64,000 nucleotides of DNA. Origin: JACKCP01 sp034007295. Lineage in GTDB: Bacteria; Desulfobacterota; Desulfobacteria; Desulfobacterales; JACKCP01. The notes beneath the pieces are model-generated. The model worked only from the letters and a program-made list of their open reading frames with translations. It had not been told where the DNA came from and ran no database searches. Within the stretch, counting starts at the first letter, position 1. Every line of letters begins with the position of its first letter. Below, piece after piece: positions 51,895-60,077 of the stretch. The translations under genes and the position numbers were made by a program. The stretch is taken from contig JAVERC010000010.1 in assembly GCA_034007295.1 (NCBI GenBank), positions 1-64,000 on the forward strand, in the 5' to 3' direction.

Positions 51895-52614
51895 ATGACA
51901 CCAAAAACAGTTTATGACTTTTTTAATGAATGGAAATTAAAAAATGACACTAAAAACAGCTGGGGCCTGGCATGGTTTTTAGCCAATGAATTTTGTAAAA
52001 GATTTTATTCATCACATGGCATTGCTCCCTATGTTATTTGCCGTGAAGGACTTGGATATTATGGAATAATGTTCAGTAGAGTATTGTGCAGCGTAAATAA
52101 GGGAAAAGAAAGGGATATCGGCAGACTTTCAATGGGAGGCAATATTGAAAACTGGGAGTCTTCTACTCCGGGAAGTCATGGATTTGAAGCAATCAAAATG
52201 TTTGAAAATCAGGCTGATTTATCTGTAATCTTAAAAGGTGCTTTTGAATATATGAATTTGCCTGCAATTCCTGAAAAAACGCACTTGAACTGCCGTCACA
52301 AAAGATGGGGGGAGTCCTTTATTCTGATGTTTGAAATATCAACCATGCTTGCACTTAAAAATGAATCAGACGGCATATCAATCTGGAATCATCCATCTAT
52401 GACAGAAGATGAGGTTAAAAGGCTTGATCCTTTATGCGGCATGAAAGAGCACCTTGGTGCATTTATATTTAGTTCTTCAAAAAATAAGGTTATTTTTGCA
52501 TCTGACGGACGTGAGCTTACTGGAAGGTCAAATGATAATTACTGGCAAAGATATATGGCCGGGGAATCATCTTATGATCTTTATAAGGATATTCTCGTCA
52601 AGCTTAAATTATAG
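51895..52614 (+). CDS. Soluble protein of unknown function, 239 aa
   Basis: No signal or membrane helix. Recognisable features are 'HGIAPYVICREGLGYYGIMFSRV', 'NWESSTPGSHGFEAIKMFE', 'HLNCRHKRWGESFILMFEISTMLAL', and 'ELTGRSNDNYWQRYMAG'. The pattern looks like a globular enzyme-like domain but I cannot name the family. 'aaagga' precedes the ATG. It carries the same upstream palindrome as the membrane-protein pair and may be coregulated. Confidence 0.65.
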   Translation: MTPKTVYDFFNEWKLKNDTKNSWGLAWFLANEFCKRFYSSHGIAPYVICREGLGYYGIMFSRVLCSVNKGKERDIGRLSMGGNIENWESSTPGSHGFEAIKMFENQADLSVILKGAFEYMNLPAIPEKTHLNCRHKRWGESFILMFEISTMLALKNESDGISIWNHPSMTEDEVKRLDPLCGMKEHLGAFIFSSSKNKVIFASDGRELTGRSNDNYWQRYMAGESSYDLYKDILVKLKL

Positions 52615-52629
52615 TGGGTAATTTTAACG

Positions 52630-52828
52630 GGCGGATCACAACCAAGTTGTTGAATTTAAAACAAAAAATCAGTCTTAATTTTAAATCCGGCTTTTTGTAA
52701 CCAATCTTATCTGCCAGATCACTTTTGCGGACTGTAATAATTTGAGTTTATAGATTTTAATTAAAAACTCTAGTTTATTTTTGGTTATTTTTTTTGCTTA
52801 TATCGGACAAGACTTTTTGTGATCCGCC
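52630..52828. repeat. 199-bp element bounded by perfect 12-bp inverted repeats
   Basis: GGCGGATCACAA at 52630-52641 and TTGTGATCCGCC at 52817-52828. The A+T-rich interior has no ORF. It could be a MITE-like insertion or a long transcript stem at the 3' ends of two convergent genes. No second copy is seen in the window and no target duplication is evident. Confidence 0.5.
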
Positions 52829-52843
52829 GGAAAAAAAGCTTTG

Positions 52844-53437
52844 TTATGCTTTTGGTTGAGGCTCAAAAAAAACACCATTGTCATGAGCTTCCGATAGTAG
52901 TTTTTGATAGAATTTTTCAAGTGTTCCGCCAGAGAAATATTTGTTCATGTATTCCAGGACTTCGCGGTATTCAACATTTAACTTTCTGTATGAAGAATGA
53001 TGCTCATTGGTACATAGATTCTGAATAAGAGGCATTAGTTTATCAGCTGACTTAACAATTTTGGACTCAACAGATTTTTGGCTTATATACTCATCAAATA
53101 AAGATGAAAGGCTTTTTGCTGCTGGCTCAGGCAGCATTGAGAATAATTTATCAGCCGCTTTTTTTTCTTTCTCTTCCTTATTATTTGTATCACCTCGATA
53201 CGGGTTTGTGTCACCAGCATAAATTTCTGGCAAATCATGAATTAATGCCATCTTTAAAAGTTTGGCGAAATCGATATTGCCAAGTTCGTTTTCAAGAAGC
53301 ATTAGAAAAATAGCTAAGTGCCAAGAATGTTCTGCGTCACTTTCAGCTCTGCCCTCATTTGTTGTCTGGCATACTCTTTCACATGTCTTAAATTTTTCAA
53401 TTTCCTTTAAAAAATTAATTTTTGCTTCTACTTCCAT
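52844..53437 (-). CDS. HD-domain phosphohydrolase (YfbR/HDDC2-like 5'-deoxynucleotidase)
   Basis: 197 aa. Metal ligands in order: 'AEHSWHLAIF' (H), 'MALIHDLPEIYAGD' (HD), and a late Asp in 'IVKSADKLMPLIQ'. This HDDC2 pattern dephosphorylates deoxynucleoside monophosphates. The ATG at 53437 has 'aaaggt' upstream. Stand-alone gene. Confidence 0.88.
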   Translation of the reverse strand: MEVEAKINFLKEIEKFKTCERVCQTTNEGRAESDAEHSWHLAIFLMLLENELGNIDFAKLLKMALIHDLPEIYAGDTNPYRGDTNNKEEKEKKAADKLFSMLPEPAAKSLSSLFDEYISQKSVESKIVKSADKLMPLIQNLCTNEHHSSYRKLNVEYREVLEYMNKYFSGGTLEKFYQKLLSEAHDNGVFFEPQPKA

Positions 53438-53591
53438 TACATACCTTTCTATTTATTTGTATAAATTGCAGCTTTTTTACAGCAAGGCGAATTAGTATTT
53501 CAAAACATCTTGAAACTATTTCATGTATTTTATTGCCTTTTTGTTTGTCGATAGCAATAACTAAAATAACAACTTGGTCATATATAACTTA

Positions 53592-53746
53592 ATAAATAGT
53601 TGCTGAACGAAAACGGCCTTTTTTGCCCATTCTTAAGTCAGATTCAAAATTTAATCCTCAAAATCCTCAATGTATCCTAAAGGTTAAATTTTTCATCTTC
53701 CTTAGATTGAAAAAAAATCTTGTTTTCGGTCAATCGCTAAATATGA
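53592..53746 (+). repeat. Family A repeat, full-length copy (rightmost seen)
   Basis: Forward copy from 'tagttgctgaacgaaaacgg' through 'gtcagattcaaaatttaatc' and 'gtatcctaaaggttaaattt' to 'ttttcggtcaatcgctaaat'. The last copy recognised; nothing similar lies from 54 to 64 kb. Confidence 0.87.
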
Positions 53747-53800
53747 AAAAAAATTGTAAAAGCTCAAAAAGAAGAAGACTGTATCAAAAAAAATGTACTG

Positions 53801-54220
53801 ATGTCAGATTACCATAAAATAAACTTGTTAAAATTATTGGCAGACGGAAAAATAGAAGAATTTTTTATATATATTGATGAAAAAGGTGTAGACATAAATG
53901 CTCATTTGAATGACAGAGGGCTAAGACTTATTGAATGGCTTTTCAATAAAGATTTTTCAGCTGCTGTGAGATTATATGAGCTTGGTGCAAAAATAAATTT
54001 TGCTGATCGAAATCTTTTATTAAAGTCTGCAAGAATGGGAATTGAGCCTTTTTCGTTTTTACTTGAAACTGGTGATTTTGATTTATCCGACAATAAAATT
54101 TGCAAAGAAATTTTTTTAATGGCTTCGTTATATGGAAAAATTGAGTGCATTAATCTTTTGATGGATCAGGGCATCGATCCCCAGAAAATATTTTCCTGCC
54201 AGGACTTTCATTTATTTTAA
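53801..54220 (+). CDS. Ankyrin-like repeat protein
   Basis: 139 aa of helical repeats: 'KLLADGKIEEFFIYIDEKGVDINAH', 'FSAAVRLYELGAKINFADRNLL', 'MGIEPFSFLLETGDFDLSDNKI', 'YGKIECINLLMDQGIDPQKIF'. The spacing of 'LL..G...' motifs fits about four degenerate ankyrin repeats. Probably a protein-binding scaffold. No ribosome site is evident. It ends 3 bp from a convergent truncated gene. Confidence 0.65.
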   Translation: MSDYHKINLLKLLADGKIEEFFIYIDEKGVDINAHLNDRGLRLIEWLFNKDFSAAVRLYELGAKINFADRNLLLKSARMGIEPFSFLLETGDFDLSDNKICKEIFLMASLYGKIECINLLMDQGIDPQKIFSCQDFHLF

Positions 54221-54223
54221 GAA

Positions 54224-54535
54224 CTATGTATCAACAAGCTTTGCACACATGGGGTCCTGAGGCCTTTCATAGAAAAATGCAATTGTTCCCCCGAGAAGAT
54301 CAGATCTTATGGGGTTTTTTACATCTCCTATGTGAGTGTCTGTAAGGTGTGCAAATTTTAGAACACAGGGACCATTGTTCTCATTGAATAAATCCGGTTC
54401 TTCAAGATCCCTGTTCTTTAAAAATACTGATGAAAAAGACTTTGCAGGTATTGCCGCAGATGCAGCAGCTGCAAGACAGCCCTTGAGAAAAAATCTTCTT
54501 GGGCCTGAGACGGTATGGTGCTCGTTATTATTCAT
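54224..54535 (-). pseudogene. Truncated Tat-exported metallophosphoesterase
   Basis: 103 aa. A twin-arginine signal ('SGPRRFFLKGCLAAAASAAIPAKS') leads into 'LKFAHLTDTHIGD', the first metal-binding DxH motif of calcineurin-like phosphoesterases. The frame ends at 54224 before the GD, GNHE and GHxH motifs, whereas relatives run to 300 or more residues. GGAG precedes the ATG. The break point abuts the ankyrin-like gene, so a deletion or insertion removed the catalytic body. Confidence 0.72.
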
Positions 54536-54715
54536 TTAAATTCTCCTGAATACGCAGTGAATTAATTTAAAAATTAAGAAGTGAATTTATGCAATGGCTG
54601 AATATAAAGGAGAAATATTTAAGGAAGATTATTTTTTTATTAAACTTGAGTTGAGAGGGGGAGTAAGGCACAGATAAAAGGTAAAAATGCAATGCTCCAC
54701 TTTACTCTGTATTTC

Positions 54716-55198
54716 TTAAGCCTCTGCAATACAGGATACCAAATTAATACCAGTCATAATCAAAAATTTTGAAGCCTCATTTTTGTTTTTAAGAAAACCA
54801 GCTTCCTGCATAGCACCAATAACATAGGCAAGAAGAACAGGCTCCTTATGGTTATTGATATACTGGTTTACAGAGCTTTGAGCCAGATTTGAACTCATAC
54901 CTTCAGAAAACAGAACTGAATGTTCTAAAATCTCAAGTTGGCGTTGTTGTTCGTGTTCGGAAATTTTTGGTATTACAATTCCTGCTTCTTTTATTGCAAA
55001 GTGCAGCACTAAAAGAATGTGTAACAAAGACTCAACGTCATTCATAGTATTACCCAGCCGGTGCTGAACAAGAATTGATGCTAAAAGATTTGGCTGCTCT
55101 GCAAATACATCTTCGAATGCAAGTTCTTTTGCTTTAATATCCATTGAATTTACTTTTCTTGTGGCACTTGCAAGTGCTTTTTTTGATATTTTTGGCAT
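54716..55198 (-). CDS. Helical protein of unknown function, 160 aa
   Basis: Predicted all-helical, soluble: 'VESLLHILLVLHFAIKEAG', 'EHEQQRQLEILEHSVLFSEG', 'YINNHKEPVLLAYVIGAMQEAGFL'. It starts basic ('MPKISKKALASATRKVN'). No family is recognised. GGA lies 13 nt upstream, a loose spacing. Isolated between a truncated gene and a TfoX-like gene. Confidence 0.6.
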   Translation of the reverse strand: MPKISKKALASATRKVNSMDIKAKELAFEDVFAEQPNLLASILVQHRLGNTMNDVESLLHILLVLHFAIKEAGIVIPKISEHEQQRQLEILEHSVLFSEGMSSNLAQSSVNQYINNHKEPVLLAYVIGAMQEAGFLKNKNEASKFLIMTGINLVSCIAEA

Positions 55199-55322
55199 AA
55201 AAATATATTTTTCCTTTTTGCATATTGTCCAAATCGACAGGTATAAGTATTAGAGCCAGGGTTGCTGTTTTATTTCCAAGTCGATTTTCCATTTTTTATG
55301 ATCGTGACAAATTGGAATCTGT

Positions 55323-55664
55323 TCATTGAGTTTTTTTCTTTGTTTTGCTCTTTTTCTTTTTTGTTTCTGGTAATTCCATTTCTGTCAATCTTATCAATTC
55401 ACACAACCATTCTTTATTTTCAATTTGATCTTCTATCAAAAATGATGGTTTGGCACCTTTGTATGGCGGCTGTTCAACAACATTGCCAATAAACTCACGC
55501 CCGGCATTGCTTGGTTTTATAAATAGCTGATTATCACAAATCAATGCAACAACTTTTTCGTTGCAATACAGTGCATATTCTCCAAACATTTTTCTGTACC
55601 GGATCTGGCCTGCACTTTCGATTTGCTCAGAGATGAATTTTACAAAATTTTCATCTGATGCCAT
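55323..55664 (-). CDS. TfoX N-terminal domain protein
   Basis: 113 aa. 'ESAGQIRYRKMFGEYALYCNEKVVALICDNQLFIKP' and 'PPYKGAKPSFLIED' are the TfoX_N fold; the C-terminal tail is lysine-rich ('TKKKKSKTKKK'). Stand-alone TfoX_N proteins are common, small and of unclear function; the C-terminal competence-regulator domain is absent. 'ggaaaaagagaaa' precedes the ATG. Confidence 0.85.
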   Translation of the reverse strand: MASDENFVKFISEQIESAGQIRYRKMFGEYALYCNEKVVALICDNQLFIKPSNAGREFIGNVVEQPPYKGAKPSFLIEDQIENKEWLCELIRLTEMELPETKKKKSKTKKKTQ

Positions 55665-55762
55665 TTTCTCTTTTTCCTTTTGCGGTTATGTTTATTTGCT
55701 GATTCTATATCCTTCTGTGTCAGAACCCTTAAGGTTCATCCGATTAATGAGTACTTTTTCTT

Positions 55763-56457
55763 GTGAATATCAAAAATTTTAAGTTTAAAAAATTCGAAAT
55801 TTCTATATCCTCCGAATACGGAGGCCTAAACTTATACTCGTTAGTTTCTAATAATGTGTTGAATTATTTTGATCTATTTGGGTTAATTTTTGATATCACA
55901 TATGTTCGTTTTGATTCATTTACAGGTCATGCATGGATTCGTACAGGCAATATGATTAACGTTACAATTAATGCGGGTCCTCAGGCAACTGTTCAAATTG
56001 CAGGAAAAAACATCGGTTAATACGACTTCATGCTAAATTACCCGAAGGCTATGGTTTTTATCCTGCAGAAACAATGAATAGGAAAAATCCCATAGAACTC
56101 TTTGGCTTTCATAAAGGGCAGTGGGTTCCAGAGCATGACCCTCGTCTAGGCAAAGAGTTTATGGTAGCCAGTAACAAAATAAAATTGCTAGTTTGGGAAA
56201 CTAAACTAAAAAAATGGAACTATCAACATAGTTCATCTGGGGGAGGAGAAGATGCTAAAAAAGGTGAATTTGTTGAAGCAACATTTAATTATGGGAAAGC
56301 AAAAGGTAAATGCTGCAGTACAGCTAAAAAAGAAGATGTTATTAGTTGTTTAAATCCATATATACGTGGAAAAGGAGTTCAAAAATACCAGTTCCCATTT
56401 TTTCAATGTAGGGCAAGGGCAAAAAGTGCTTTAAGTGCTTGTTGCTTAGAGGTATGA
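55763..56457 (+). pseudogene. Orphan Rhs C-terminal tip with toxin-like domain, frameshifted
   Basis: Begins with the end of an Rhs core ('EYGGLNLYSLVSNNVLNYFDLFGL'), without the core itself. The toxin part has 'FTGHAWIRTG', 'LPEGYGFYPAE' and, near the end, 'YQFPFFQCRARAKSALSACC', a His-first, Cys-last order that recalls permuted papain-like folds (inference). Two frames (55763-56020 and 56074-56457) merge into one if an A is added to the six-A run at 56005-56010. Followed by a lipoprotein gene that could be its immunity. Confidence 0.7.
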
Positions 56458-56578
56458 GACAAGAGTTCAAGTATGTCAAAAGGGGAAATTAAGGTCGAGT
56501 ATTCTCATCATCCTTTAGTTACTAATGTTCCATAATTATGTAATTAATTTAATATATTAAGTATTAAGGTTAACTATT

Positions 56579-57106
56579 ATGAGGGCTATTTTAAATTTAT
56601 TAATAATTTTATTTTTAGCAGGTTGTTTAATGAGTTCATCAAAAGTAATTAGTAATATTGAAAGTGGAGCCAAAGTAAAGATATCTCTTAATCATGGTCC
56701 AGTATCCGAAGTTGTAACTATTACTCTTTTATTAGAAAATGTAGAAGGTTTTCAAGCTGGAATGCCTGTTCAGGTTAATTTTCCAGAAGAAGAGGTTCGA
56801 TATTATATAAAAAAAATAGCTTATGACGAAATTGTAATAGGAGGCTCAAAAGAGATTGAATATGAAGAGCCTAGAAAGTTTTTTTTGAGTATTTTTCCAA
56901 CTAATAAAGCTTCAAATTTTTATATTTTAGATAAAAAAACTTCTTTATCAATAAATATTCCATATTGCGTAATTCAAAAGATCAGGCTAAGCATAAGAAT
57001 TAATGATATTGATTTTGAAATTCCAACGCTTATTGATAAACGTAGTATAGTTCAAGTTGACCTTAATGATGTTGATCATATTTTTAAAGTTAATTCCAGG
57101 AAATAA
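56579..57106 (+). CDS. Putative lipoprotein, possible immunity protein
   Basis: 175 aa. The signal peptide ends 'LIILFLAGC', a perfect lipobox, so the mature protein starts at Cys16. The rest is beta-rich ('KVKISLNHGPVSEVVTITLLLENVEGF', 'MPVQVNFPEEEV', 'SIVQVDLNDVDHIF'). No family is recognised. It is the next gene after the Rhs tip in the same direction, the usual place for an immunity gene, and a periplasm-facing anchor would fit a cell-wall or periplasmic target. Confidence 0.65.
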   Translation: MRAILNLLIILFLAGCLMSSSKVISNIESGAKVKISLNHGPVSEVVTITLLLENVEGFQAGMPVQVNFPEEEVRYYIKKIAYDEIVIGGSKEIEYEEPRKFFLSIFPTNKASNFYILDKKTSLSINIPYCVIQKIRLSIRINDIDFEIPTLIDKRSIVQVDLNDVDHIFKVNSRK

Positions 57107-57149
57107 GGCAAAAAAGAAGTCGAGTCTTCTCTTGACTCATGACGAAAAC

Positions 57150-57272
57150 GGGGTCACCCATTATCACATAACGTCCAGTGGAAATGATAGACAGAATATC
57201 TTCAGGGATAATCAGGGTTATGTTATTTTTTTGAATAAGCTTAAGGATTCTGTTCAAGTTTATAATAGTTTT
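57150..57272 (+). pseudogene. Fragment of a Y1-type (REP-associated) transposase
   Basis: 'VTHYHITSSGNDRQNIFRDNQGYVIFLNKLKDSVQVYN' matches the N-terminal block of REP-associated tyrosine transposases (usual form 'xYHVxSRGNNRQxIF'), including the metal-binding His pair. The rest of the enzyme is gone and the reading frame soon loses similarity. Confidence 0.65.
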
Positions 57273-57376
57273 GGTATCCTAAAATTGACCCACAAAAATA
57301 AACCCCATCTACAAAAGTATAAAAAGCCCCAGTATAATACAAGCCATGAAAAATAAAACCATGGAGTCTTGTAAAA

Positions 57377-57475
57377 ATGGAATCAAAGTCAAAACGCTCA
57401 AATCCCGAACTTAAAAGTTTCTGGAAAACCCATATATCAAAATGGGAAGTATCCGGCCTGACCCCATTACTATAA
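57377..57475 (+). pseudogene. Remnant of an IS66-type accessory orf (TnpA)
   Basis: A 32-residue frame, 'MESKSKRSNPELKSFWKTHI' followed by 'SKWEVSGLTPLL', resembles the start of IS66 orfA ('FWxxHIxxWxxSGLSQxxYC'). It ends abruptly. Short, so the call rests on this motif only. Confidence 0.4.
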
Positions 57476-57594
57476 GATTACTAAACAAACTAAACAAAGA
57501 GTATCTGTATAAAGTAACCTTTTGTTGAAAATTTCTTATAAAATTCTGGATTCTTGCACAGTTAAGACAGACCCTTTTTTGAATAGGAAAAAAT

Positions 57595-57617
57595 TGCCTA
57601 TATAAGAGGCATTTTTT
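57595..57617 (+). terminator. Intrinsic terminator-like hairpin
   Basis: Stem tgcct / aggca with 7-nt loop, followed by six T. Lies among IS remnants, upstream of the calcium-binding-like gene. The surrounding 57476-57860 holds no gene that I can see. Confidence 0.5.
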
Positions 57618-57861
57618 GCCCCTTAATGTCTTTTCCCAGGACTTTGTTCTTCCAAAAACCTGACCTCTCAGAAAATTAAAAACTGGTCTAAGACTTGCAT
57701 AAGTTTAATTATCATTATCCAGGCCATTCATGATTTTTGATGCGTATCTTAATTGCATGGATCAGCAGGGACGCTCTTCCAAAACTTAATATCAGCCGGA
57801 CTGAAACGACCCTGGCAGATAGGGGGAGCAGTACGGGATTCCATCTTTAAGGAGGGATATT

Positions 57862-59058
57862 ATGAAAATTATGTCAACCCAGGCCGTTCAATACAGAAAT
57901 GCAATTTATTCAAGGGAATATGGGGATAAAATCACCAAAAAAACTCCGTTTGATGAATTCTTAACCTTTTCCACAAGCCGGACGACCAATTACGATTTGT
58001 TTCATTCAAAGCCAGTGGTCAACGGCTATAATGACTGTGGCGAATACCTGCAGGTAAGTCCAGGACATGATCTTGTTACACCTGAAAGACATCTTGGTAA
58101 ACGCAACCCCGAAGATATTTTACGAAGCTGGGATGAGATCTGCTATGAATCCGCAACCATGAATTTTGTGAGTGAGGGGGAGGTTCTCACTGAAGACGGA
58201 CGGAAGATTGATTTTTTTTATTCCATGAGTCTTACCAGGGAATCTCATATTATTGAGCGGTTAAGAAAGAACAAGACCGATGATACAGGGCCTGATCCCC
58301 TTGTGATCAACCTTAAAGGTGGTGCTCCGCAGTTCTCCGGTGAAACTGCAAAATTTGACCTTGATGCTGACGGCACAGCTGAAGTCGTGTCCTTGTTGGC
58401 TGAAGGCAACTTTTTTTTATCCCTGGACCGAAACAAGGACGGGGTTATCAATGACGGCAGTGAATTGTTCGGCATGTCTGGTATCACAGGCTTTGAAGAA
58501 TTGAGTAAATATGACTCAGATAACAATTTTTGGATAGATGAGAATGATGAGATTTTTGACCAGTTAACAATCATGGAAATGGATGATCAGGGAAATATGC
58601 GTCTGACAACGCTTAAAGAGGAGGGGGTTGGTGCCATCTTCCTGCGATTCGAAAAAAATGATTTTTCCCTGTGGAATGCCAGTAGTGCTGGTCTGAATGA
58701 GGATGGATCTGTGTGCTCGGTTCATATTATGAACATGAGAGCAGAAAACAGCAGTGCGCCGATTACGGAACAGCTTGTTGGCGGTGATGGAGGAAGAAGT
58801 GATAAAAATGGTAAAGTACTGCTCCTCAAGGGAGAAGGTTCAGGGTTTTTAGAATATCTCAGACAGTCATATTTTAAGTCCGAGACAAGGATGGTATATA
58901 GTTCCTCAAAGTTGAAATCCACGCTGTTCGCTGCCACGAAAGATCTTGTTCAGGCATCGCTTCAACACCACTTTGAATTCCAGTCTGTGAAAATTGTTTT
59001 TGATACCACTCATCTTTACAACGCCTTTGATGAATTATGGGGAAAAGGCAGTGCCTGA
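57862..59058 (+). CDS. Calcium-binding-like (RTX/VCBS-type EF-hand) protein
   Basis: 398 aa with no signal peptide. Residues about 165-240 hold Dx(D/N)xDG loops: 'FDLDADGTAEV', 'SLDRNKDGVINDGSELFG' and 'KYDSDNNFWIDENDEIF', the block seen in RTX-like and other large secreted calcium proteins. The N-terminus resembles cytoplasmic adaptor regions ('SREYGDKITKKTPFDEFL'). AAGGAGGG precedes the ATG. Base composition is clearly richer in G+C than neighbours, suggesting acquisition. Export route and partner are unknown. Confidence 0.7.
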   Translation: MKIMSTQAVQYRNAIYSREYGDKITKKTPFDEFLTFSTSRTTNYDLFHSKPVVNGYNDCGEYLQVSPGHDLVTPERHLGKRNPEDILRSWDEICYESATMNFVSEGEVLTEDGRKIDFFYSMSLTRESHIIERLRKNKTDDTGPDPLVINLKGGAPQFSGETAKFDLDADGTAEVVSLLAEGNFFLSLDRNKDGVINDGSELFGMSGITGFEELSKYDSDNNFWIDENDEIFDQLTIMEMDDQGNMRLTTLKEEGVGAIFLRFEKNDFSLWNASSAGLNEDGSVCSVHIMNMRAENSSAPITEQLVGGDGGRSDKNGKVLLLKGEGSGFLEYLRQSYFKSETRMVYSSSKLKSTLFAATKDLVQASLQHHFEFQSVKIVFDTTHLYNAFDELWGKGSA

Positions 59059-59111
59059 TGTGGGTGAGTGTTTTTAACCTGAAAAAGGGGCAGGTCAACT
59101 TGCCCCTAAAC

Positions 59112-59345
59112 TCATTTTTTTAACTTAAAATCTTTGGGAGTCATTGAAAAAATATCTTTAAAATCGCTGTAAAAAGAAGAAAGGGAATTGTAGCCACAGG
59201 AAAAGGCTGTTTCTGTAATAGTTCCTGAATTTTCATTACATATCTTAAGAGAAGCCTGAAAAATTCTGTAAAGCTTTAGGTAGTCAAAAATGAATATAAA
59301 AGGTGTCAAATCTTTACGGGTTGTTGCCCAAATAAAAAAGTCCTT
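59112..59345 (-). pseudogene. C-terminal fragment of an AraC-family regulator
   Basis: 'ATTRKDLTPFIFIFDYLKLYRIFQASLKICNENSGTITETAFSCGYNSLSSFYSDFKDIFSMTPKDF' covers the second HTH of AraC ('TITETAFSCGYNSLSSFYSDFK'). The first HTH and sensor domain are missing. It lies between the calcium-binding-like gene and IS remnants. Confidence 0.65.
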
Positions 59346-59426
59346 TTATAGCGGACTAAACATTGATATTTGAGGCATACTATAATTAATATTATATATG
59401 CTATTATTTAATTATATCAGGATGAT

Positions 59427-59657
59427 ATGAAAATGATGTGACGCCAGCACGGAATCCAGCAAAAATTTTTCTATCAGTCTATTAACTTAGAAAATAGAAT
59501 TAGAAATAATCATATTTTAAGAAAGGTTAAAGAGTTAATAGACTTTGATCTTGTTTATGAAGAGGTCAAAGGTAAGTATGGATCAAAAGGTAATGTATCT
59601 GTACCACCAGTTATTTTAAAATTAATGCTTTTGCTTGTTTTTTACAACGTACGATAA
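59427..59657 (+). pseudogene. Transposase N-terminal remnant (DUF772/IS1182-like)
   Basis: 'FFYQSINLENRIRNNHILRKVKELIDF...VSVPPVILKLMLLLVFYNVR' matches the DUF772 start of IS1182-type transposases. An in-frame TGA lies at 59439 near the presumed start, and the frame ends at 59657 after 'YNVR'. The following 400 bp to 60067 holds no clear gene and looks like decayed IS sequence. Confidence 0.65.
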
Positions 59658-60054
59658 GCCAAGAAATTGATAACCAAAAGTTTTTTTGCCAGGCTTTTTT
59701 ACAAAGGCGTAAAGAAATAATTTAAACATAAATACTAAATACCTGACCCCGATTCTTTTTTGTGCAAGTAGAAAAAAAGTATTGATGACCTGTGCATTCC
59801 AGAAGTCAAGGACTAGAGCACTGAAAAAAATTATATCGATAAAAAAAGAAACATAATCTTAGCCAGTCCAAACTTGCAAGTATTTTTTGCATCAGTCCTT
59901 CCACTGTCCAAAAATGTGAACAGGGAAATAAAAAGCCTGTCTGGGCATCAAAAAAAATACCTTATATTATTGAAAAAATAGATTGAAACTTTTCCAGACA
60001 GAATACTGCCTGCTCAATTATTACACGGGGTAAACGGAGACTCGAATAGTTTAT

Positions 60055-60077
60055 TAAGAGATACCTTTTATCTCTTA
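60055..60077 (-). other. Hairpin at the end of the kinase-like gene
   Basis: Perfect 9-bp stem taagagata / tatctctta overlapping the stop codon (60068-60070). There is no T-run on the minus strand. Confidence 0.4.

Noticed and set aside
1..53746. CRISPR array
   Set aside because: The repeats are scattered over 50 kb, vary in length and are not separated by uniform spacers; no cas gene is seen.
57057..57356. 99-aa ORF as an intact gene
   Set aside because: Its first part overlaps the lipoprotein gene in another frame; only the middle resembles a Y1 transposase, so it is a remnant.
59427..59441. In-frame TGA near the start of the DUF772 frame as selenocysteine
   Set aside because: The frame is a truncated transposase remnant with no SECIS-like context; a simple nonsense codon is enough.
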